Shown here in pieces: positions 47,468 to 58,229 of a stretch of DNA of 64,000 bases (position 1 is the first letter of the stretch; the number at the start of each line of letters is the position of its first letter). The position numbers were made by a program, and so were the translations under genes. Source of the stretch: Isoetes taiwanensis (lineage: Eukaryota; Streptophyta; Lycopodiopsida; Isoetales; Isoetaceae); NCBI GenBank assembly GCA_021234155.1, contig JAJEKV010000053.1:9619798-9683797 (forward strand), read 5' to 3'. The notes beneath the pieces were generated by a model. It saw only the letters and a list, made by a program, of their open reading frames with translations, had not been told where the DNA came from and ran no database searches.

Positions 47468-50400
47468 CCAGTTGCTTTGTGGGTTCTTGTATTCCATGTA
47501 TCTTGTGATGTGCCCTTCGTCTATTTTTCATCCTTCTATATCTTCCATTTGTTGTGCTTTGTACATCTATTCTTGATCCCATTTTTTCCATCCACTTCAT
47601 CTATTGAATTCGAAGGTCCATTTGAGTTGCTTCCTCCAAGAGACAGATGCCCAGAGGTCCTAGACAGCATATACACAAGGCCAGGTTTCTGGGAGTTCTA
47701 CAAGTTGCCTACTTCTTGGAGCGCTAGATTGCGCGATCATCTCAAGATAACCATTACTGGTGAAGTTTAGCTTGTTGTGCCATGGCTCCAGTCGCATCTT
47801 TACTTCAATTGGACTTCTATCTTTTTCAGGTGCCCTTTGTGCTTATTTTCAAGTTGTTCATATTTGGTTCCATTGGTCTTCTTTCTCATAAGTCTCGTTT
47901 GTTCTATGGTTAAGTTTCTTTTAGTGCTCCATCGGCTCCAATATGCTTCTTCAATGCTATCGATCCTATAGACATGTTGGTCTTTTTGGCTGTGTCGCTC
48001 CTTTTAGGCGTAGGTTTGGCACTGGTCTTGTGATGTGGGCTCTTGAATGTTTTGTTTATCATCTTTCGGCTTTTGTGCTTTTTGGATCGGTTGTCCTACC
48101 CTTTAATATTTTTGTCAAACTTCTTCTTCTTGAAATGCGCTCTTTGCAGGTTTATTATTTTCACTTTTTGTCTTTTTAAATTTTCATATTGTCTTTGTTC
48201 TTCTGTGTATAGTTCGATGTCATATAGTTTGTGCAACTACCTTATTTCATGTTGGTTCATCCTTCGTCGCTTGTTTAGTCTCATTGATCACCTTAAACAC
48301 TGCTCTGTCGTTTCATTTGGGGACTTTGTTATTTTCATATCCTCTTGTCGTTGTGATATTCGTTGAATTTGTCTGCGATGTTCTGACTCATTGTCCCATT
48401 ACTACGATGGCTTTCCTGCTTAGCTTGATATATTTCCTAGTTTTGATCCGATTCTTTGTTCTTTCTTCATCTCGAGTTGGTTCCTTTTATTTGTTTTTAT
48501 ATATTAACTTCCCATTGCCTCTTTTATCCCACTTATTTCTTGTTTTTACTCTGCATGTCTCATTTGTCCGCTCTTGTTAATTTATTTTTTCTATGTTTTT
48601 TCACATATTTTTAGTCCCTTTCTTGTTCTTTTATAGGTTCTTGTTTGTGTTTCCTTTGTCAGTTAATCTTAGATTCTCATTTAGTGCTTTGTAGTTCAAT
48701 TTTTTGTTTTACTTCAATTTTTTGTTTACCTCGCTCTTCGTATTTAGTGTTAGTGTCTTTTTTAGCTTTTTAAGTTCAGTTTTAGGCATTTTTTTTCTAT
48801 GTACTCCCTTTGCTCCATATATTCATCAAGATCCTTTCTAGTTCACTCTCCTTCATTTATTCTTAACCTCTTAAACCGCCTTGGGTCCTTTCTTTATTTG
48901 CCTAGTGAGAGGGTCGTGATTTGTCCTTTCAATTTAGTTTAACATCTTGAAACGACTTGGCTCATTTGCTCCTATTTGTTTTGTCTGGCCCCTGTTTGGA
49001 TTTGGCCTTGTGTTGGACTAACACTTTGCATTGCATATATTTTACATGTCGACTCGGATTCCATGCCCTTATATTTTCACATGTGGTTCTACTGGTTTAT
49101 CTTTTCTATCGGTTTGTTAGATAGTTCTATTTACACATTACCTTAGGTTGTTCCGCTTTTAATGTTTTGGTTGCGATTGTTTTCATTGCTCCGCTGTCAT
49201 TGTACCTCTTTTTGGTTTTATGTTTTCCATAAGTATCAATTTTTCCATTGTTTCCTACATGCTCCATTTGCTGTAGCTATTTGGTTAGGTCACATTTGCT
49301 CTATTGACAGTCCTATTTTATGCCTGGTGCACGTTGTTTCATTAGTCTCTCGTTGTTGCCCCATTGGCTTTGTCGATTCTTGGTGTTGCAGAAACCTTAG
49401 ATCATATTATCCCATTTGTCGCTTGTTCCTTTTTCCAATTTGCTCTACTTGGCCATGTTGCGCCATAGGTCTTTGTTCTCCGTTTATTGCATTGAACCCG
49501 TTCCACATGCATACCTCTTATCCTATTAATTTGATGTTAATAGTCTCGCATTCAATTATTCCAGTTCTTAGTCCATGTTCTCACGTTGGTTCAATTTTAT
49601 TCCACTGGGCCCTTTCTTGACTCATTTTCTCCTTCAGTTTCCAGTCACAGTTTTTATTTCTCTCTCTTGCTCTTTTTCTCTGAAGTTTTTGAGTCTATGT
49701 ATTTCCTTCATATTTTTCTCATCTATTGCCCGTAGTTATATTTGTTCTTTAGCTCGCTTTCGTCTATTTGGACTCCATTAATCATGGTTTACTCACTCCT
49801 TCTGTCTCATTTGCGTCTTTGGACCATTATCTTTGCCTTATTTCATTTCCTCTCATTATTTCCCTTGTTTTGCCTTTAGCATCGTTTTTACGATGGCGTC
49901 GCTTTCTGTTTTGGAATCTCGCTTCGCATAATGTTGTTGTCTCAGGTGTACCTTGTTATTGTCAAGTTTGTTGATCTCCATTTCTTTGATCTAGTTTGTC
50001 TTTTTAATCGTTGTCGTCTCCTTGTTCTTTTCTCAGTTGTCCATTTTCTCCCCGCCAGTCCTGGCTTTGACTGAATATGTCATTGTTCGATCTCTTCCCT
50101 TGTCCGATATCCTCTTTGACCCGTTATCACCTTTGTGTAGTGTCTTTTTTGCTTTTACTTTAATTGGCCTCTTTTTTCCACTTGTCGGCCTTACTTCATT
50201 CATCCCATCGACTCCTTTTGTTCCCAGTCCATTATGTTTGTGCGTATTTACCTCCTTTGCGTCTTTTATCTTTGGGCTTACTTGCACCTTTGTATTACGC
50301 TAGTCCTCTGGATTACATATTTCTACCTTTACTATGTCTCCTCTTGCTTCGTCTTACTTCTCTTTCTCTGTTGGCATCCATATATCATGCTTTGTGCCTC

Positions 50401-50578
50401 CTGCGTTGATTATCCCAGTTACTCTATCCTCCTTGCTTCGCAGTTTCTTTGTTTGCCTCCTTTGCCTGATCTTTTCCAATCGTCTCTTCTGCCAATTTCT
50501 TCATGCGTTTCGCTTTTGGACAATTTTCCCTTGTCATCTTGATTTGATCTATTCTTTTTGAGGTTGATTCCTCTTCTA
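47468..50578. other. non-coding interior of the split-repeat element, right arm, strongly pyrimidine-rich
   Basis: About 3.1 kb in which the plus strand is dominated by T and C (words such as TTTGTTCTTT, CCTTTTGT, TTTTTGTC). Open frames up to 152 codons translate to Leu/Phe/Ser/Cys-rich sequence without domains and are composition artefacts. No RT or recombinase motif was found on either strand. Confidence 0.55.
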
Positions 50579-50616
50579 TCGGCCAACTACTTGTTTTATA
50601 GGACCCATCCCAGGAA
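50579..50616 (+). repeat. split repeat B1
   Basis: 38 bases, TCGGCCAACTACTTG...CATCCCAGGAA, identical to B2 at 51696-51733 and joined directly to A2. Confidence 0.95.
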
Positions 50617-50773
50617 TGCCACGATTCTATTGCAATAGCAATAGAATCGACATTCCTTGGATGGGGACGCCCTATCTTGCTCTCCTATTTATACCGCCTT
50701 CTTCCTCATTTCCAGTCATCGGCGTTCTCTTGAGCTCCTTTCTATTCTGCTCATTTTTGGCTCCACAAGTTTC
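50617..50773 (+). repeat. split repeat A2
   Basis: 157 bases, copy of A1 including the terminal hairpin (50622-50649). The junction with B1 reads CCAGGAATGCCACG, which is what joining the two outer ends of the element into a circle would give. Confidence 0.95.
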
Positions 50774-50984
50774 CCGCCCCCCTCTCCCTCTGATATATTT
50801 GACCTTGTTTCATTTCTTCACCCGACTTCTCGTTTTCATATTTCGTTCCTTTGTTAAAGTTGCTCCTTTTCTTTTTAGTCTATGTCTGTCGAATCTTCTT
50901 TACTTCTCGAGTCACCTTGTAGCCCCTGATATCCTCCATGCCTCCTTTCTATCTTTTTTGGAAGTGCATATGTTCTTATTTTTT

Positions 50985-51345
50985 CATGTTTCTCGGTGTG
51001 GCTCTGTCGCCTCTGAGACTTTCTTATCATTTGTTCTTTCTCGACGTGGTTATGGCCTTCGAGATATGATTTCTTGTTATTTTTTTGGCGTGGCGACTAT
51101 TTTATTTATTCATTCATGTTTTCTCTCGGTGTGGCATTGTAGCCTCGCAGTCAATATTTTATTATTCTTATTTTCTCTCGGCGTGGCGTTGTTGCCTCCG
51201 AGATCATATTTATTGTTTTTTCTCGGCGTGGCGCTGTAGCCTCCGAGGCAGCACTAATCGGTTGTTTTTTCCCGCGATGGTCATTCCGCGGACGGTTCCC
51301 GATTAGTCGGCTGTTGTTTCTTTCTCGGCGTGGCCCTGGAGCCTC
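50985..51345 (+). repeat. array of CTCGG...CCGAG stem-loops between A2 and B2
   Basis: At least five units of the form TTTCTCGGCGTGGC(N6)GCCTCCGAG occur at about 50990, 51035, 51119, 51176, 51219 and 51331, 45-110 bases apart. CTCGG pairs with CCGAG and GGC with GCC. Some units have compensating or damaging changes (CTCGACGTGG..CTTCGAG). Between the last two lies a larger hairpin, CTAATCGG (51247-51254) with CCGATTAG (51299-51306), enclosing CCGCG/CGCGG. Confidence 0.8.
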
Positions 51346-51695
51346 CGAGTCTTCTTGCCTATGGCATCTAACTCATTGACGGGTTATTTTTCTTTCAGCC
51401 TTGATTCTGCAGGATTGTTTAAGGTCTTATGGTTGCCATAATGCGTGGGGTCGTGCTTCAACTATTTGCTTGGGTTTCCTCAAAAACCTAAGAAGGCGTG
51501 GTTCTTCTTTCCAATGAGGAGCAGTCACCGGGTCTTCTCATCTTTGCATCGACCAAGTGGCAGATAAAACCATCTTTTCGATGATTGTCTAGTTTCGGAG
51601 CATTTAAAGTTCATATTTCCAAATTTGTCTACCCCTAGTGAGGGATCCATTTGTACTCAATGTTTTACAAAGCTCAATGAGAACACCACTTCACT

Positions 51696-51733
51696 TCGGC
51701 CAACTACTTGTTTTATAGGACCCATCCCAGGAA
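51696..51733 (+). repeat. split repeat B2 (right end)
   Basis: 38 bases identical to B1. Followed by T and the resumed minisatellite. Confidence 0.95.
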
Positions 51734-51890
51734 TAACTATTCAATGGTTGCATTTTGTAAATGAACAAATACAGCAGTATCTAAACAATGTTTGCATTTC
51801 GCAAATGAACAAGTACAGCAGTATCTAAACAATGTTTGCAACTCAAGAATGAACAACTACAGCAATATCTAAACAATGTTTGCAACGCAG
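51734..51890. repeat. minisatellite, right part
   Basis: Continues the array broken at 33818: AACTATTCAATGGTTGCATT..AAATGAACAAATACAGCAG.. with three further units. Confidence 0.85.
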
Positions 51891-52372
51891 CAGATGAGAA
51901 GTACAGAAGATAATGAACTGTTTTTATTTCATTAATCTCAAGGCTGTTACATGAACACATTTAAAACACAATAGAGATGTATCAGAAATGTTTGGAATCC
52001 CTGAAATGCCAAAAATCAACAACTACACACTCCTAGACCTCCAACGTCCATGATGAGACTCCAACGTCCATGTTTCTCATCATCTTAACCTGTAACAACA
52101 GCATTTACGAAACCATGAGGACCTGGACAACGTCTTAGTGAACATGAAAAGCAACTCAAGTGAGGAATATCCAGTGAATACCAAACAACCTGTATTAATA
52201 TGTCATGGATTTACAAAAAAAAACCATTTCTTCACATTCTGAGTACAAAAAAAGGCATGTGGCCGGTTCAATATTATACATTGCTTCAGAAATTTAAACT
52301 AAACAAGAAAGAAAAAAAAGAGGGCTGAGTTTTTTATCAGGCACAAAAAAAAAAGGTCTTCATATGAGCAAA
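51891..52372. other. non-coding, nothing recognised
   Basis: AT-rich sequence between the minisatellite and the next minus-strand frame. Contains a short local duplication (CTCCAACGTCCATG at about 52038 and 52060). Confidence 0.4.
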
Positions 52373-52723
52373 CTATTTGGGGCAGTTTTCACAAGTCACT
52401 GATGGGATTCGGACCTCCCAAAGACACCATCTTCCATGATGCTTGATATGAATCAGCTCAACATGTGCTCTCTGGCGGAAGGGGGCTCGCTCAGCCCATG
52501 CAATTAACTCGGCTTCCACGAAAACTTCTTCCATGGACATGTAGCCAAGAATAACTCTTTGGCTAACGGATGCATGGAAGCTCTTGTGCTGGAGCTCCAT
52601 AATCTCATTCGATTCAACTGTCATACTGCTTGAAGCCGAATTCGTTGCTACCGCCATATCAGAATCACTAGAAGATGGGTACACAGGGAAATGGCGCTGG
52701 ACCAAGACCTTGCGCCTTGCCAT
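52373..52723 (-). CDS. uncharacterised 116-aa ORF 3' of Harbinger B Myb-like gene
   Basis: Starts MARRKVLVQRHFPVYP and ends RIPSVTCENCPK. A Ser-rich stretch is followed by an alpha/beta-like segment with several His and Trp (HIKHHGRWCLWEVRI). An AG acceptor-like site (TTGTAAGCAG) lies a few bases before the ATG, so it could be a last exon of the Myb-like gene or a separate small gene on the same strand. I do not recognise the family. Confidence 0.3.
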   Translation of the reverse strand: MARRKVLVQRHFPVYPSSSDSDMAVATNSASSSMTVESNEIMELQHKSFHASVSQRVILGYMSMEEVFVEAELIAWAERAPFRQRAHVELIHIKHHGRWCLWEVRIPSVTCENCPK

Positions 52724-53574
52724 CTTCGAGCTGCTTACAATAAAGAATGGAGCGCTAGAATCGGGACATGCATAATGGAATTTAAAGAGACGTTGTATGA
52801 AACCTTTATAGAATTAAACTATTAAAGTAGTCAGGATCAGAAATATTATTTCATACTCATTTAAATTCGATATGAGATCCCCATACTACATTGAAAGTTA
52901 AGTTCCAATCATTCACAAAGCATAAACTGAACTTGAACAGAACATACTGTTTTAACTAACTTAGAGAAGCTCAAGAAAATAACAGAAACAAAAAAAATAA
53001 ACAAATTGAAAATGACAGTGCAGGACAAAGGTTAGTTCCATACCTCTGAATTTCATACTAATTTGTCTGCTCCGATGCAGCCAACTTGGCAATCTCCAAT
53101 AGAGTATCTTTTGTCATTTGACATATGCTTTCTGTCATTGTAGCCGTTGATTGGGCAATCTTCAAAATATTGGCAGACCTCATGGACTCCAATTCCCTGA
53201 TCAATTCATGCTTTTTAACAGATTCTTCTTTCATGAAATCTAGTTTCCTTTTCTCATTTTCTCCAAAGCTATTAGCCATGCTTGATATCCCTGCTGCAAT
53301 TTCTTCATCAATATGAACCCGAGATCTCTTTTGTTGGCTTACCATTAACCCATGGCTGATTGCATGCAGCAGACCGAGGACTTGTGTCAGAAGGATTGAA
53401 AGTACTCGGAGTATCTTTGCTGGAATTTTTTTCCTGAGCACTTGAATTGTCTTTGCTTCCATTTCCTTTATTTGCAACAGGGCTGACAGGGTTATCATAT
53501 GCAATGTTTATAAACTCTTCTTCCACAAAAGATGCATTTGTTCCAATTGTCTCATAGAATGCATCAGACATGAA

Positions 53575-53925
53575 TGTTAACCACCTAGTGGTTAACATTG
53601 TGCATGCACATGTTAGGTGCATGCACATGTTAGGTGTCAGTGGTGGCAGACTGACACTTGGCATGATTAGGTTAACATAAGTGTAGGGATTAGATTTAGT
53701 TAGTGTACGGCTCAGATTTGCGGTCTACACTATATTAGACCGGAGCCTCTTCAGATGTACTCAGGTTTGATCTCATATTTGGAGAGCCTCATTTGGCCAC
53801 GTTTCCATCATTCTTTGTACATATTTCTATGTCTTGTTCTTGTTTTGTGATCATGAGCATGGCAGCTTTGTAGCATCCGGCGGTCATGGACTGCTGTTGC
53901 AGGGTGTATGCCAAGAATCCAAACA
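53575..53925 (+). repeat. LTR-III 5' LTR
   Basis: Opens with a perfect palindrome, TGTTAACCAC-CTA-GTGGTTAACA (53575-53597), followed by two exact 17-base copies of TGCATGCACATGTTAGG (53601-53634) and a GTGTCAG...CTGACAC stem (53634-53657). Confidence 0.93.
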
Positions 53926-56479
53926 TTGGCGCCGTTATGCCGGGTTCGCTCGTGATCACTTTCTTCTACCTAGCTGTTTGCTGTTGTCCTGCTGCTCCCA
54001 TTCTTCCCCGTTTTGAAGACTTCCTGTATAGTATTCTTCCCCTGTTAGGTTTCCTTAGTTTGCCTAACCAAGTCGATTTGTGTATCCGCTTGGCGGCCTC
54101 TGTTTTTCCAAACAGCTGCTGATTCTGCCAGCTGATCAAATTTAATTTTGTAAATCTGTTCTCAAGACTCTGTTTTTCAAGTGCAGCAAGTACAGTTTGC
54201 AGCTTCAGGATTTCTGGAGTGGTGACAGCACTCCTCTCTGCAACAAACTCAAGCAAAAATCAAGTGTTTTTATCTTTTCTCTGCTGAACAAGCTATCAGA
54301 AAAAATCATGTCTTTGATCATTTTTTATCATCTTCTGCTTATCTTGGCTTATCAGAAATTTTGTGCTTCTGCACACCCAAAAATATTCACACGATGCTAC
54401 AGGGATCTTTACCTCATCTGCCTCTTCAAGTCTCAAGTTTTTACGAAAATTTCTTTTTCAGATTATTTGGCAGAGGGCCAGCACTTGGCTAGCCCCCTTT
54501 GAGCCCAAAAGTTCCTATTGCCTGGGCTAAATATTATTGCTTCACAGCTTTATCTCTTTCTGCAACATCAATCATCAGACAGATTTTTCAAGGGCGTTAT
54601 CTGCTTCTTCATGTAGTTCATTTGTACCAGACTTGTCCCTGCCTATTGCCCAACGGAAGCATCAGAGTTTTTTTTCTCTCGAAATCGTATGTCCAGGGCA
54701 TCACAGTACCTGCATCAACGTTTTATTTTATCAGTACACAGCAACATTCCAGCATCTCACACTCTAAAAGGATTTGAGTTATTCCTCCAATCCTTCCCAT
54801 CAGTCTGGCATCTGCACACAGCAATCCGATTTTTCTTATTGAGTTTTTAAGAGGGCCGGCATCCCTACTAGCCCCCATTCATTTGCTCAAGATAAGCAGG
54901 CTGCAGCCAAGTCTTCAAGCAAGCATCCGGACGGTTTTCTGGTTCATCTGCAAAACACGCCACTCCTTTCATCAGTCCAGAAGCACAAACTTAATAATCT
55001 TTGAGGAGTACCGTCTTATGCAACATCCAATCACCGGCTCTTCTCTCTATCCATCTCTATTCTGCAGAAGCGACGGCACCATGCAATCACTGCCCCTGTT
55101 TTTTTTCAACAAGAAAACTTTATTGGAAAATATCCTGGCCTGTTCCTATCCATGGTCGATCCAAATCTGGCACCATATTTTTTCAAACTCGCAGGGTTTG
55201 CTTCTATTCAAGAGGGCCAGCCTCTCGGCTAGCCCCCATCCTCTGCTACGCCTCCATACACAGCCATATTATCTTCAACATCTTCTGATCTGTTATTCCG
55301 GTGGCTTCTGCACATACAAGATAAGTCAGCAGTTTCTTCAACGATGTAAGCAGAGATCAAGCACATCTAAGCTCAAATCCAGTTACCAATGGGCATCACG
55401 TTACCATTCAGGATCGATTCACATCCACCGACTTCTATTTCCAGACGAACCGGATTTTCAGCAAGTTTCTATTACAGTGGCACCATCTCCGGCCATTTCT
55501 ATCTACAGCAGGTTTGCTTTCATATACAGCAACAGCGCCATTTTTGGGCAGAGCATTGATTAGGGTTATTTTGCAGCCCAACGGCTTAGATTTGGCCGCC
55601 CCTTCTGCACTTTTTTTAGGGTATCCTATATTCCTGCCATGCCCTACTCACGTGTTGGGAAACCACGCTCAAACTTTGACCCACGCTCACGGCCCCACGC
55701 CCACGCCCACGCTCCAGTTTTCTTCCATGCCTCAAGGCCCACGCTGACGCTTCTTTTCACGGCCCACGCCCACGCTAATGAAAGCGTCACGCTCACAACC
55801 CACCACGCTCTGTATTTTCTGCCCCGCGTTGACCACGATGGCCCCACGCTCATGGCCACGGCCACAAGCCACGGCCACGCCTTGATGTGCTTCACGCCCT
55901 TTTTTCTATCATGGGTCACGAGTCACGCAACTATGGCCATGCTCCACTTTTGGTGGCCACGCTCATCCTTTTTGTGCCCACGTTTACCATTTTTCTGGCC
56001 AGGCTCTTGGGTCCATCATGCTTGCTAGTATCAGGGTCATGACTTATATTCATGCGACGCCATGCTACCCAATCGTGTGTACTAAATATCATTTCTTGTC
56101 ACGGAGCATCCATGCTATCTTTATACTCCTTTGTGGCTGATAATGGGGCCCGTTTTTTTGGTGTTTACATCTTTAAAGACCCCCTATAATTGTTTTTTAG
56201 CGAAATTTTGGGCCTATTTGTTAAAATGGACTTACCCATAATATAAGGGGATGGTCTTCATGTTTTTTTGGCCCAAAGTTCCTATGATCCATGTTCTGCA
56301 TCGACATTCCTTCGGATCCTCTTCGTCATCAATGCCTTTATGAAGATCTTTTACGGCGACACAACCCAACCATTACCATCATTTTTACCCCTAATTTTTG
56401 GCACCATGTTGTAATTGTCGGACTTGTCTTATAAAAGTCTGTACATGTTTTCGTGCTAAAAACTTTTAGGGGGAGGCAG
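53926..56479 (+). other. LTR-III interior, non-coding
   Basis: Three GAGGGCCRGC-N6/7-CTAGCCCCC motifs at about 54473-54496, 54851-54876 and 55211-55236 can each fold into a short stem (GGGC.AGC with GCT.GCCC). 55650-56010 is rich in CCACGC/CACGCT. No protein frame. Confidence 0.75.
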
Positions 56480-56830
56480 TGTTAACCACCTAGTGGTTAA
56501 CATTGTGCATGCACATGTTAGGTGCATGCACATGTTAGGTGTCAGTGGTGGCAGACTGACACTTGGCATGATTAGGTTAACATAAGTGTAGGGATTAGAT
56601 TTAGTTAGTGTACGGCTCAGATTTGCGGTCTACACTATATTAGACCGGAGCCTCTTCAGATGTACTCAGGTTTGATCTCATATTTGGAGAGCCTCATTTG
56701 GCCACGTTCCCATCATTCTTTGTACATATTTCTGTGTCTTGTTCTTGTTTTGTGATCATGAGCATGGCAGCTTTGTAGCATCCGGCAGTCATGGACTGCT
56801 GTTGCAGGGTGTATGCCAAGAATCCAAACA
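56480..56830 (+). repeat. LTR-III 3' LTR
   Basis: Same 351-base unit, with the same palindrome and double repeat at its start; about three substitutions from the 5' LTR. Confidence 0.93.
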
Positions 56831-57624
56831 ATGAAGGTGTTTGGAAACATACCAGCATCCTCAAATGCCTCGGCCCCAAATTCCCCATCATCCCTTGCAC
56901 CTGGAATGTCCCTTTCATTTGTAACTCCATGTTTCAGATCTTCCATAGCTTCAAACCACGTCCAGCTAGATGGGTCAGAGCCAGTTCTTTCGGATGCTTC
57001 TTTCTCATCCCTGAATTTTATCTGCAATTTATCCCACTTGTTTCTTAACCGTCCCAAATCTTCAAGTCCATGAACTGTGGGTTGTAATTTCACCATAATC
57101 TCTCTCCATTGGCTTGAAGAAAGATTAATACTTCCATTATTATGAACCTTGTACTCCTTCATCAAAGCAAGCATGGTGGAGATTGCATTGTCCGACCAAT
57201 CTACATGAGTTTTTCTTTTCTTGGCCGGGTTAAGAGCAACAGAATTGTTTTCGTGCACAACTAAGGCTAATTCATTGGGGAGGGGTTCAGATTGAACCTC
57301 AGGCAATCCATCTTCTGGCTGATCCCTCTTCCTTCCCCTTACACTATAATTGGAAGCCTGTGCAGGTTCAGAATTTATCCCAATGGCCACAGATTGGGAA
57401 ACTGATCCAATCATCCTCTTAGTTCTTCTTGGAGCCAATTTTTCGGTCCTGGGGGGAACAAAAGGCTTCTTAGCATTCGGCAAAGAGGATCTGGTTGCCT
57501 TCATCATGTTCTTGAGACAATTTGTGCCTGATTTTTCAAGCAGGCAGAATCTAAGAATGTGGCTATTATCAAAGCAATTAACGAATTGAAGTAAAGAAAT
57601 TGAAAAAATGCTTACTGGATTCAC

Positions 57625-58073
<449 letters not shown>

Positions 58074-58173
58074 GGCGGTCTCGGACATTTGGGCCTTGAG
58101 TGCTAGGGTTTTTAGCTGTAACCCAGAAAGCCATAGCTCTCACATCTGATGTCAGTTACCTTGGGGTTGGGCT

Positions 58174-58206
58174 CGTTGGAAAGCTTATTTTGAGCTCTTT
58201 CCAACG
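58174..58206. repeat. short palindrome CGTTGGAAAG...CTTTCCAACG
   Basis: Perfect 10-bp arms (58174-58183 and 58197-58206) separated by 13 bases, which themselves contain AGCT...AGCT. Lies 24 bases outside the Helitron end. Confidence 0.8.
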
Positions 58207-58229
58207 GTGTATAACATTAGTACTTTTGA

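Larger units (their letters stand above)
33819..51733 (+). mobile_element. split-direct-repeat element without TSD (tyrosine-recombinase retroelement type), non-autonomous
   Basis: The ends are defined by the interrupted minisatellite. Repeats are arranged A1 (33819-33975), B1 (50579-50616), A2 (50617-50773), B2 (51696-51733): one 157-bp and one 38-bp sequence, with B1 and A2 abutting. This A1-B1A2-B2 plan and the lack of target duplication are hallmarks of PAT/Ngaro/TOC1-type YR elements, which integrate a circle by site-specific recombination. Without the nested gypsy-2 (36386-47467) the element is about 6.8 kb. No RT, RNase H or tyrosine recombinase frame is visible in it on either strand, so if the assignment is right it is non-autonomous, as the Chlamydomonas TOC1 element is. 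The alternative is an LTR element rearranged by tandem insertion. Confidence 0.65.
53575..56830 (+). mobile_element. coding-free LTR element (LARD-like), recent
   Basis: LTRs 53575-53925 and 56480-56830, 351 bases each, differing at about three positions. The target duplication ATGAA is exact (53570-53574 and 56831-56835). After the 5' LTR comes TTGGCGCCGTTATGCCGGG, close to the tRNA-Asp-type primer-binding site of Athila-like gypsy elements. A polypurine tract (TTTTAGGGGGAGGCAG) precedes the 3' LTR, so orientation is plus. The 2.55-kb interior has no gag or pol on either strand, so it must be mobilised by proteins of another element. Confidence 0.93.
53058..57624 (-). pseudogene. Harbinger B: Myb/SANT-like accessory gene split by an LTR element
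   Basis: The 5' part (57624-56831) has a basic, Ser/Pro-rich N-terminus with nuclear-localisation-like RTKRMIG and RGRKRDQ, then the Myb/SANT-like domain: KRKTHVDWSDNAISTMLALM, SSSQWREIMVKLQ, LGRLRNKWDKLQIKFRDE, WTWFEAMEDLKHG, three helices with the spaced Trp residues. It runs in frame to FPNTF at the insertion, and continues on the far side with MSDAFYETIGTNASFVEEEF (53574 down), an Asn/Ser-rich linker and, after one frameshift near 53330, a C-terminal coiled coil (SMANSFGENEKRKLDFMKEE, KKHELIRELESMRS) ending at 53058. Harbinger elements need this protein together with the transposase. Here both a 3.3-kb insertion and a frameshift break it. Confidence 0.85.

Noticed and set aside
49162-49620. 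152-codon plus-strand frame and several neighbours at 47.7-51.2 kb
   Set aside because: Leu/Phe/Ser/Cys-rich translations follow from the T/C-rich strand; no motif of RT, RNase H or tyrosine recombinase was found despite a deliberate look in all frames.
33819-51733. Interpretation as an ordinary LTR retrotransposon with LTR 50617-51733
   Set aside because: The left end shares only the first 157 bases of that putative LTR, a copy of its last 38 bases abuts its start, and the insertion has no target duplication. Tandem insertion with later loss cannot be fully excluded, so confidence was kept moderate.
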